From assembly GCA_963747005.1 (NCBI GenBank), contig CAVVDT010000006.1, forward strand, positions 62,001 through 126,000: a stretch of 64,000 nucleotides of DNA, read 5' to 3'. The notes beneath the pieces are model-generated. The model saw only the letters and a list, made by a program, of their open reading frames with translations. It was not told the origin of the DNA and did not search any database. The translations under genes were made by a program, and so were the position numbers. Shown piece after piece: positions 8,226 through 15,659 of the stretch (position 1 is its first letter; each line of letters begins with the position of its first letter). The stretch is from CAVVDT01 sp963747005 (GTDB taxonomy: Bacteria; Pseudomonadota; Alphaproteobacteria; Rhizobiales; Aestuariivirgaceae).

Positions 8226-9431
8226 ATGGATTTTTCCATCTCACCGGAACTGGAGGCGCTGCGGGTCAGGGTGCGCGAGTTCATCGCCGATGAGGTGATG
8301 CCGCTGGAGACCCGGCCCGAAAGCTACAACGAATACGAGAACATCAAGCTCGACCTGACCGCATCGATGCGCGAGAAGGCGAGGGCGGCGGGCCTGTGGG
8401 CACCGCAGATGCCGGTCGAACGCGGCGGTCTCGGTCTGCCGGTCACCGGTTGGGCAGTCATCTATGAAGAAGCGGCGCGCTCGATCTTTGGCCCGGTCAT
8501 TCTCAACTGCAACGCCCCCGATGACGGCAACATGAGCGTCCTCAACAAGGTGCTGCCCAACGATGAAATGAAGGACAAGTGGCTGCAGCCGATCATCGAC
8601 GGCAAGGTGCGGTCGTCCTTCGTGATGACCGAGCCGCATCCCGGCTCCGGCTCCGATCCGGGCGGCATGATGCTGACCAAAGCCGAGCGCAAGAACGACC
8701 GCTATGTCATCCACGGGCGCAAGTGGTTCATCTCCGGTGCCGCGGTCGCCACCCACTTCATCCTCATGGCTCGTACCTCGGATGACCCGCGGCGCGGTCT
8801 CTCCGCCTTTCTCTTTCACCGCGACGATCCCGGCTGGCGCATCGTCCGGCGCATCGAGAACATGGGGCCGGACGAGCACGGGGGGGTGTGCGAACTGGAG
8901 TTCGACGGACTGGAAATCCCCATAGAACACCGGCTGCTTGAGGAGGGCGACGGGTTGCGCCTCACCCAGATCCGCCTCGGGCCGGCGCGTCTTACCCATT
9001 GCATGCGCTGGACCGGCATGGCCAAGCGCTGTCTGGAGATCGCCAATGGCTATGTGAACGAGCGCTATGCGTTCGGTGAAAAACTCATCGAGCGCGAGAG
9101 CGTGCGGATGCTGCTGGGCGAGGTCGCCCACCAGATCCAGATCGGCAAGCTCTTGACCATGCACGCGGCCTGGAAGCTCGATCAGGGCGACAGGGCGCAA
9201 AAGGAAGTCTCCATGGCCAAGATCCATGTGGCGGAGGTGCTGCACAAGGCGGCCGACACCGGCATCCAGTTGTGCGGTGCCAAGGGCTATTCGACCGATA
9301 CGCTGCTGGAATGGATCTACCGCTATGCCCGCTGCGCCCGGCTGGTGGACGGGGCCTCGGAAGTGCACAAGATGGTGCTGGCGCGTCACTACGGGAAACT
9401 GGGCAACGAGTTCTGGGGGTGGGGGGTCTAA
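8226..9431 (+). CDS. Acyl-CoA dehydrogenase (FadE/ACAD10-11-like)
   Basis: A 401-residue FAD-dependent acyl-CoA dehydrogenase. Visible features are the N-terminal helical region, the SFVMTEPHPGSGSDP flavin-binding loop, the middle-domain HGRKWFISGA, the RLTHCMRWTGMAKRCLEIA helix and the C-terminal QLCGAKGYSTDTLLEW. The segment that carries the catalytic Glu in medium-chain enzymes (YEGT) reads VDGASEVHKMVLAR here, which I recall as usual in the ACAD10/11-type branch. It introduces the 2,3-double bond in acyl-CoA with electrons passed to ETF. The chain length preference is unknown. A palindromic repeat element follows the stop. Confidence 0.92.
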   Translation: MDFSISPELEALRVRVREFIADEVMPLETRPESYNEYENIKLDLTASMREKARAAGLWAPQMPVERGGLGLPVTGWAVIYEEAARSIFGPVILNCNAPDDGNMSVLNKVLPNDEMKDKWLQPIIDGKVRSSFVMTEPHPGSGSDPGGMMLTKAERKNDRYVIHGRKWFISGAAVATHFILMARTSDDPRRGLSAFLFHRDDPGWRIVRRIENMGPDEHGGVCELEFDGLEIPIEHRLLEEGDGLRLTQIRLGPARLTHCMRWTGMAKRCLEIANGYVNERYAFGEKLIERESVRMLLGEVAHQIQIGKLLTMHAAWKLDQGDRAQKEVSMAKIHVAEVLHKAADTGIQLCGAKGYSTDTLLEWIYRYARCARLVDGASEVHKMVLARHYGKLGNEFWGWGV

Positions 9432-9454
9432 CCGCGCTCAACCCCACCCCTTGC

Positions 9455-9552
9455 CGTCACTCCGGGACTTGATCGCGGAACCCATTCCGCCGAGGTATCG
9501 GCAGATGGATGAGCCGGCGGAATGGATGGCGGGATCAATTCCCGCCATGACG
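9455..9552. repeat. Palindromic intergenic repeat element (~98 bp)
   Basis: The whole gap after the acyl-CoA dehydrogenase can fold on itself: outer arms at 9455-9474 (CGTCACTCCGGGACTTGATC) and 9533-9552 (GATCAATTCCCGCCATGACG) are nearly complementary, and inner arms CCATTCCGCCG (9482-9492) and CGGCGGAATGG (9515-9525) are perfect. The outer sequence is typical of dispersed palindromic units in alphaproteobacterial intergenic spaces. It lies between convergent genes and may double as a bidirectional transcription barrier. Confidence 0.7.
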
Positions 9553-9576
9553 AAATAGTTGACGTGGACTGAGCCT

Positions 9577-10863
9577 CTACACCGCCAGCCGCCAGATGAG
9601 GCCCAGCGCGGCGGTGAGCGCCAGCGTCCACATGATGCCGAGCCTGAACCGCAGCAGCGCCACGGCGGCGATGAGGGAAAGGGCAAGGGCCGGCCAGTTG
9701 ATGCTTGCCCACTGCGGCAGCGCCATGTCGATCACTCCGGCCTTGAAACGCTCCACGGTGGCGAACATCACGTGCAGGCCGAACCATACCGAAAGGTTGA
9801 GGATCACCCCCACCACGGCGGCGGTGATGGCGGCAAGCGCACCCGAAAGGCGTGGCTGGTGCTCGAGGCGCTCCACATAAGGGGCACCAGCAAAGATCCA
9901 TAAAAAGCAGGGTACGAAGGTTACCCACAAGGTAACGACGGCGCCGATAAGGCCGCCCTGCGGAGAGCCGGTCAGGCCGGACGCCCGAAAGCCGGCCATG
10001 TAGCCGACGAACTCGGTCACGAGGATCAGGGGCCCGGGCGTCGTCTCAGCCAGTCCCAGGCCGTCGATCATCTGCTGGGCGTTGAGCCAGTGGTGGGTGA
10101 CGACGGCAGCCTGGGCCATGTAGGAGAGCACCGCATAGGCGCCGCCGAAGGTGACGACGGCGAGCTTGGAAAAGAACAGGCCGATCTCGGTGTAGACATG
10201 CAGCCGGCCGATGGGCGCTGCGAACCATGCGAGGACGGCAAGCGGCGCGAACCAGATGACTAGCCACACGGCGATGGTGGCAAAGGTCCGGCGCCAGTCG
10301 ACGGGTCCTGAGGCGGGTGGTGGCGCTGCCGCCCTGGCGGTGCGGAAAAACCCCACGATGGCGGCAACCGCGATCACCAGCGGGAACGGGGCATTGAGGA
10401 CAAAGAGGGCGAGGAAGGCGGCACCTGCGATAGCCCAGTCGGAGGTGAGCTTCAGGGCGCGCCGGGCGATGCGCAACAGCGCCTCGACGACAATGGCGAG
10501 GACGGCCGCCTTCACCCCGAAGAACAGGGCCGCCACCAGCGGCACCTGGCCCAGTTGCGCATAGATGGCAGCGAGGCAGAACACCACCACGGCGCCGGGC
10601 AGAACAAAGAGCAGGCCGGCCGCGAGGCCGCCCCTCACCCCGTGCAGCTTCCAGCCGGCATAGGTGGCAAGTTGCATGGCCTCGGGGCCCGGCAGCAGCA
10701 TGCAGAAGTTGAGGGCGCGCAGGAACTCCGCCTCGCCAAGCCACTTTTTCTCATCGACGAGGGTGCGGTGCATCATGGCGATCTGCCCGGCCGGACCGCC
10801 GAAGGATAGAAGGCCGATGCGCGTCCAGGTGCGCAGGGCTTGCGTGAAGGTGACTTCGGTCAT
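9577..10863 (-). CDS. chrA: Chromate efflux transporter ChrA (two-domain)
   Basis: A 428-residue membrane protein of the CHR family. Both homologous halves are present: the N-terminal copy with LLSFGGPAGQIAMMHR and LLPGPEAMQLATYAGW, and the C-terminal copy with VVTFGGAYAVLSYMAQ and ETTPGPLILVTEFVGYMAGF. Together they form the full-length bidomain transporter that exports chromate. The open frame extends further upstream into the preceding gene; ATG 10863 (MTEVTFTQALRTWTRIG) gives the family N-terminus and lies 10 bp after the ChrB-fusion stop codon, so the two genes are one operon. Confidence 0.93.
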   Translation of the reverse strand: MTEVTFTQALRTWTRIGLLSFGGPAGQIAMMHRTLVDEKKWLGEAEFLRALNFCMLLPGPEAMQLATYAGWKLHGVRGGLAAGLLFVLPGAVVVFCLAAIYAQLGQVPLVAALFFGVKAAVLAIVVEALLRIARRALKLTSDWAIAGAAFLALFVLNAPFPLVIAVAAIVGFFRTARAAAPPPASGPVDWRRTFATIAVWLVIWFAPLAVLAWFAAPIGRLHVYTEIGLFFSKLAVVTFGGAYAVLSYMAQAAVVTHHWLNAQQMIDGLGLAETTPGPLILVTEFVGYMAGFRASGLTGSPQGGLIGAVVTLWVTFVPCFLWIFAGAPYVERLEHQPRLSGALAAITAAVVGVILNLSVWFGLHVMFATVERFKAGVIDMALPQWASINWPALALSLIAAVALLRFRLGIMWTLALTAALGLIWRLAV

Positions 10864-10873
10864 GGTCACGTCC

Positions 10874-11686
10874 TCAGGTGCGCATCGGTGCCCAGCCGTG
10901 GCGCTCGTCCGCTGCCAGCCGCAGGCGGGCATAGATTGCGTCATAGACCGGAAAGCCGAGTTCCAGGGCGTGGTGGTCGGTTTCAGCCACCAATGCGTTG
11001 CCGAGGGCGACGGCGAGCAGGCCGGCGGCCTCGGGCGCCAGGTCGTTGCGGTCGGTATCGGCGCCGCGCACGATGATGGCCAACTGGTGCAGGGCCGGAT
11101 CGTCGAGTGCGAATTCACTCATGAAAGCATCGAAGCTGCACAGTTCGCCGTCGTGCTCGATGGGGGCACCAGGTGTGTCGAAGGCAACCGCACCCATTTC
11201 CTCCGCCACATCGAGCACCCATTGCGGTTCGACGAACAAGAACTGTGCATCGGGATCGATGAAGCGGCGGATCAGCCACGGGCAGGCGACGCGGTCGATC
11301 TTGGGGTTGATGCGGGTCACCCAGTGGCTTGGTGCCTGGGCGGTCACGGCAAGCAAGGGCGACTGGCCGAGCGTGGGATGGCCGGCTTCGATCCAGCCCT
11401 CGATGCCGCCGGCCAGCACGCGGGCGTCCAGCCCCCTTGCCCGCAAGGTCGAGGCGGCAAGCTGGCTAACATTGTGACCGTGCATGCAGGTGAGGACGAG
11501 CGTCTGGCCGCGCGGCAGGCAGGCTGCCCATTCGACCGCTTGCATGTGATCGCGCCAGCGCGTGCCGGGGATGAAGCGCGAGGCGGGCGCAATAGCCTGA
11601 GCGCGCCGCATGTCAAAGACCCGCGGATGACCGGGTCGAGCCATCGACTGCCACAGTTCGTCGCTGGAAATAAAAAAATCGCCCAT
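10874..11686 (-). CDS. Rhodanese domain fused to ChrB C-terminal (chromate resistance) domain
   Basis: A 270-residue fusion. Residues ~1-100 form a rhodanese-like domain with an active-site-type loop TCMHGHNVSQLAA (Cys) and the closing LAGGIEGWIEAGHP. From about residue 115 the sequence INPKIDRVACPWLIRRFIDP starts the ChrB C-terminal domain, which continues with a HHALELGFPVYDAIYARLR helix near the end. ChrB proteins are tied to chromate resistance and its regulation. The start at 11686 is preferred to the in-frame ATG at 11701 because the sequence between them supplies a GGAGGGA ribosome site. First gene of the operon with chrA. Confidence 0.88.
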   Translation of the reverse strand: MGDFFISSDELWQSMARPGHPRVFDMRRAQAIAPASRFIPGTRWRDHMQAVEWAACLPRGQTLVLTCMHGHNVSQLAASTLRARGLDARVLAGGIEGWIEAGHPTLGQSPLLAVTAQAPSHWVTRINPKIDRVACPWLIRRFIDPDAQFLFVEPQWVLDVAEEMGAVAFDTPGAPIEHDGELCSFDAFMSEFALDDPALHQLAIIVRGADTDRNDLAPEAAGLLAVALGNALVAETDHHALELGFPVYDAIYARLRLAADERHGWAPMRT

Positions 11687-11872
11687 CGTGGTTCCCTCCA
11701 TAACAGAGCGAACGGCACTTGGGCGATTGCCGCCTTACGGGGCGGCCGTAGTTGCCCCGTGTTGTCAATGTTAGCGCTGATCGACATTCATGGCAACACG
11801 ACTTGCCATGGGGGCAAGCCGGGGCCACATTTGCATGAAGGATTCGTCATTTGACTTCGATGCGGCAAATAT

Positions 11873-11887
11873 GTCAGTAATACTGAC
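11873..11887. promoter_or_regulatory. Perfect palindrome, possible operator before the indolepyruvate oxidoreductase gene
   Basis: GTCAGTA (11873-11879) and TACTGAC (11881-11887) form a perfect inverted repeat around one central A, about 50 bp before the oxidoreductase start codon and in the divergent gap with the chromate operon. The size and symmetry suit a dimeric HTH repressor such as a GntR- or MarR-type protein, but no regulator gene of that kind is adjacent. Confidence 0.4.
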
Positions 11888-11935
11888 GTAATTGTCGTGT
11901 TGCCCGACGACCCGCCATCCCAGAGGTGTTCCCCC

Positions 11936-14900
11936 ATGCCGCTCGCCGATGTTCGTCTCGAGGACCGCTTTGACCTTGCCAAGGACCGGGTTTTCCTGAC
12001 CGGCACGCAGGCCCTGGTGCGGCTCTGCCTCACCCAGAAGGCGCGCGACGAAAAGCAGGGTCTGAACACGGCGGGATTCATCACCGGCTATCGCGGCTCG
12101 CCGTTGGGCGGGCTCGACCAGCAGTTCGCCCGCGCCGAAAAGCACCTCAAGCCGAAACACGTCCTGTTCCAGCCGGGTCTCAACGAGGACCTGGCGGCGA
12201 CCGCCCTGTGGGGTTCACAACAGGCCGAGATGCGCGGCGAAGGCGCCTTCGACGGGGTTTTCGGCATGTGGTACGGCAAGGGGCCCGGCGTCGACCGCTC
12301 GGGCGATGTGTTCCGCCATGCCAATGCGGCCGGATCGTCGAAGCATGGCGGCGTGCTGGTGCTGATGGGCGACGACCACGGGGCGGAATCGTCCACCGTC
12401 CCGCATCAGAGCGAATTCGCCCTGATGGACGCCATGATGCCCGTCCTGCATCCGGCGGGTGTCCAGGAACTGCTCGATTACGGCATCTATGGCCTCGCCA
12501 TGTCGCGCTATTCGGGCTGCTGGGTGGGGCTCAAATGCGTACATGACAACGTGGAATCGACCGCCATTGTCGACGGCGACCCGAACCGCATCGAGATCGC
12601 CTACCCGAAGGACTTCGAGATGCCGCAGGGCGGGCTCAATATCCGCCCGGCCGACGACCGGTTCGAGCAGGAAAGGCGCACGCACGTCCACAAGCGCTTT
12701 GCCGCGGTTGCCTTCGCCCGTGCCAACGGGCTCGACTGCATCGTCATGGGCGGCGGCAAGAAGCCAAGGGTCGGCATCGTCTCGACCGGCAAGAGCTATC
12801 TCGACGTGCGCCAGGCGCTGGAAGACCTCGGCATCGACGAGGCGATGGCGGCAAAGCTCGGCGTCAGGCTCGGCAAGCTGGCGCTGGTGTGGCCGCTCGA
12901 TCCGCAGTTCGTGCAAAAGTTTGCCTCGGGACTCGATCTCATCATCGTGGTGGAGGAAAAGCGCTCCCTCATCGAAACCCAGATCCGCGAGCAGCTGTTC
13001 AACGCCAAGAAGCGCCCCACCGTCATCGGCAAGAAGGACGAGGAAGGCCGGCACCTGTTCCCCGCCTTCGGTACGCTGGAACCCAACCAGATCGCGGTGA
13101 CACTGGCCAAACGTCTCGGCCTCATCGCCGGCAGGCGCGGCCTGCCCGCCAGCATCACCGAGCGGTTGTCCGCCATCGAGACGGCGGAGGCCAATGTGCG
13201 CAACACCGGCGATCTCGCCGCCCGCATTCCCTATTTCTGTGCCGGCTGTCCGCACAATTCATCCACCGTGGTCCCCGAGGGCGGGCGGGGCTATGCCGGC
13301 ATCGGCTGCCACTGGATGGTGCAGTTCATTCCAGAACGCCACACCGAAGGTGCCACGCACATGGGCGGCGAGGGGGCCAACTGGATCGGCGAGGCGCCAT
13401 TTTCCAAACGCGCCCACGTGTTCCAGAACCTCGGGGACGGCACCTACAATCACTCCGGCATCCTGGCCATCCGCGCCGCCGTGGCGGCGGGCGTCAATGT
13501 CACCTACAAGGTCCTCTACAACGATGCCGTCGCCATGACCGGCGGGCAGGCCCACGAGGGGCATCTGACGGTGCCGATGATCGCGCGGCAATTGCGCGCC
13601 GAGGGCATCGAGCGCATCGCCATCGTCTCCGACGAGCCGACGAAGTACCCGCCGGGCGCCGAGTTCCCGGCGCATGTCACCTTCGATCACCGTGACGATA
13701 TCCAGTCGGTGCAAAAGGAACTGATGGGTATCGAAGGGGTGAGCGCTCTCATCTACGACCAGACCTGTGCGGCCGAAAAGCGCCGGCGGCGCAAGCGCGG
13801 CGCCTTTCCCGATCCGGCCCGGCGCGTCTTCATCAACGAACTGGTGTGCGAGGGCTGCGGCGATTGCGGCGTCAAGTCCAACTGCGTCGCCATCGCCCCG
13901 GTGGAGACGCCTTTCGGGCGCAAGCGGCAGATCGACCAGTCGGTGTGCAACAAGGACTTCTCGTGTCTGAAGGGCTTTTGCCCGAGCTTCGTCACGGTCG
14001 AGGGTGGCGAACTGGTGAAGGGCGTCAAGGGGCTCAAGGTAGCACTCGACAAGGTGCCGTTCCCTGTGTTGCCCGATCCCGAACTGCCCGATCTGTCGCG
14101 GCCGTGGGCGATCATGGTGACCGGCATCGGCGGCACCGGCGTGGTGACGGTCGGGGCGCTGCTCGGCATGGCGGCGCACCTGGAAGGAAAAGGCGCCGGC
14201 ATCATCGACATGGCCGGCCTGTCGCAGAAGAACGGCGCGGTCGTCACCTACCTGAAGATCGCTCAAAAGCCGGATGACATCGCCGCCATCCGCATCGCGG
14301 CGGGCGGCGCCGATCTCATTCTTGGATGCGATCTGGTCACCACGGCGGCTGAACGGGTGCTGGCCACGGCCTCGCGCGAGCGCACCCGCGCCATTGTCAA
14401 CGATCATGAGGTGATGCCGGCCCAGTTTACCCGCGATGCCGACTTCCGCCTGCCCGGCGAGGCCATGCGGGTGCAGATCGGTGCGCGCACCATCGCCAAT
14501 TCCGCCGACTTCATCGATGCCACCAGGCTCGCCACGGCGCTGATGGGCGATTCGATCGCCGCCAATCTCTTCACCCTCGGCTATGCATGGCAGCGCGGCC
14601 TCATTCCCCTCACGGCGGAGGCTATTGAGCGGGCCATCGAGATCAACGGCGTAGCGGTGAAGATGAACCGCCAGGCGTTCCTGTGGGGGCGGCGCGCTGC
14701 CCATGATCTGAAGGCGGTCGAGGCGATCATCGGGCGCAGCGCCGAAGAGGTGCCGTTGCGCGAGAGCCTCGATGAGATGGTCGAGCGCCGGGCGCGGTTC
14801 CTCGAAGATTACCAGAATGCTCAATGGGCCGAGACCTACCGCGATTACCTGAAGGTGGTGCGCGTGGCCGAGGTCGAAAAGGCGCCGGGCAAGGACGAGC

Positions 14901-15433
14901 TTTCGCGGGCGGTGGCGAAGTCGCTGTTCAAGCTCATGTCCTACAAGGACGAATACGAAGTGGCGCGGCTTTATACCGATGGCAATTTCGAGAGAGAGGT
15001 GCGGCAAAAGTTCAGTGGCGATTACCGCCTCAACTTCCATCTGGCGCCGCCGCTGCTGGCGAACCGCGATCCCGAGACAGGGGACTTGCGAAAGGCCCAG
15101 TACGGGCCGTGGATGATGACCGCATTCGGGATGCTGGCGAAGTTCAAGGGCCTGCGCGGCACCCCGTTCGATCCTTTCGGGCGGACCCGGGAGCGGCAAA
15201 CCGAACGGGCGCTGATCGGTGAGTACCGCAAGACCATCGACCAGGTCCTCGCCGGCCTGCAACCGGCCAATCGCGGGCTGGCGGTCGAGATCGCCGAGGT
15301 CGCCCTTTCGATCCGCGGCTTCGGGCATGTGAAAGAGCGCAATCTCGCCCAGGCGAAGGCCCGTGAGGCAGCCCTTCTCGATGCCTATCGGGCCGGAAAG
15401 AAGCGGGCGCCGGTCTATATTGCCGCTGAGTAA
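11936..15433 (+). CDS. Fused indolepyruvate:ferredoxin oxidoreductase family protein
   Basis: A 1165-residue protein joining the alpha and beta/gamma parts of 2-oxoacid:ferredoxin oxidoreductase. In order: the pyrimidine-binding domain (GFITGYRGSPLGGLDQQ near residue 45), the PYFCAGCPHNSSTV motif (~435), the thiamine-diphosphate region (VLYNDAVAMTGGQAHEGH, ~525), a cysteine-rich iron-sulfur segment (VCEGCGDCGVKSNC with CNKDFSCLKGFCP, ~637-685), then the gamma domain (TGIGGTGVVTVGALLG, ~728) and a long C-terminal domain. It oxidatively decarboxylates arylpyruvates to arylacetyl-CoA. The upstream in-frame ATG at 11897 lacks support; ATG 11936 opens MPLADVRLEDRF. It precedes an acyl-CoA ligase and a Liv-type transporter, suggesting aromatic amino-acid or aryl-acid catabolism. 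Confidence 0.92.
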   Translation: MPLADVRLEDRFDLAKDRVFLTGTQALVRLCLTQKARDEKQGLNTAGFITGYRGSPLGGLDQQFARAEKHLKPKHVLFQPGLNEDLAATALWGSQQAEMRGEGAFDGVFGMWYGKGPGVDRSGDVFRHANAAGSSKHGGVLVLMGDDHGAESSTVPHQSEFALMDAMMPVLHPAGVQELLDYGIYGLAMSRYSGCWVGLKCVHDNVESTAIVDGDPNRIEIAYPKDFEMPQGGLNIRPADDRFEQERRTHVHKRFAAVAFARANGLDCIVMGGGKKPRVGIVSTGKSYLDVRQALEDLGIDEAMAAKLGVRLGKLALVWPLDPQFVQKFASGLDLIIVVEEKRSLIETQIREQLFNAKKRPTVIGKKDEEGRHLFPAFGTLEPNQIAVTLAKRLGLIAGRRGLPASITERLSAIETAEANVRNTGDLAARIPYFCAGCPHNSSTVVPEGGRGYAGIGCHWMVQFIPERHTEGATHMGGEGANWIGEAPFSKRAHVFQNLGDGTYNHSGILAIRAAVAAGVNVTYKVLYNDAVAMTGGQAHEGHLTVPMIARQLRAEGIERIAIVSDEPTKYPPGAEFPAHVTFDHRDDIQSVQKELMGIEGVSALIYDQTCAAEKRRRRKRGAFPDPARRVFINELVCEGCGDCGVKSNCVAIAPVETPFGRKRQIDQSVCNKDFSCLKGFCPSFVTVEGGELVKGVKGLKVALDKVPFPVLPDPELPDLSRPWAIMVTGIGGTGVVTVGALLGMAAHLEGKGAGIIDMAGLSQKNGAVVTYLKIAQKPDDIAAIRIAAGGADLILGCDLVTTAAERVLATASRERTRAIVNDHEVMPAQFTRDADFRLPGEAMRVQIGARTIANSADFIDATRLATALMGDSIAANLFTLGYAWQRGLIPLTAEAIERAIEINGVAVKMNRQAFLWGRRAAHDLKAVEAIIGRSAEEVPLRESLDEMVERRARFLEDYQNAQWAETYRDYLKVVRVAEVEKAPGKDELSRAVAKSLFKLMSYKDEYEVARLYTDGNFEREVRQKFSGDYRLNFHLAPPLLANRDPETGDLRKAQYGPWMMTAFGMLAKFKGLRGTPFDPFGRTRERQTERALIGEYRKTIDQVLAGLQPANRGLAVEIAEVALSIRGFGHVKERNLAQAKAREAALLDAYRAGKKRAPVYIAAE

Positions 15434-15495
15434 GCATCGAGCCGATCACGGCCTCGCCACGCTCGCAGGAATGTGGCTTCCCTCGCTGCAACTTA

Positions 15496-15544
15496 CGTCT
15501 TATGGTCTTGACGTCGAGACCGCGCCATAAGACGCGGCAGACGC
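15496..15544. other. Long inverted repeat between oxidoreductase and ligase genes
   Basis: CGTCTTATGG (15496-15505) and CCATAAGACG (15535-15544) are exact complements, with a further GGTCT/AGACC pairing inside. No T-run follows, so it is not a classical terminator. It lies 60 bp after the oxidoreductase stop and 115 bp before the ligase start, and could end or attenuate transcription, or be an operator. Confidence 0.5.
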
Positions 15545-15659
15545 CGGAAAAGGCTCCGCATCGGGACCGCAACGACGGTTCCGGCGACGGGTGAGGGTTG
15601 GATAAGCGTTTCGCCAGAACGACGCGTCCGGACCCATTGGGAGTTGGAGGACGCCCGAG

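Noticed and set aside
13259..15328. 689-codon open frame antisense to the indolepyruvate oxidoreductase
   Set aside because: Shadow of a gene with clear thiamine and iron-sulfur motifs.
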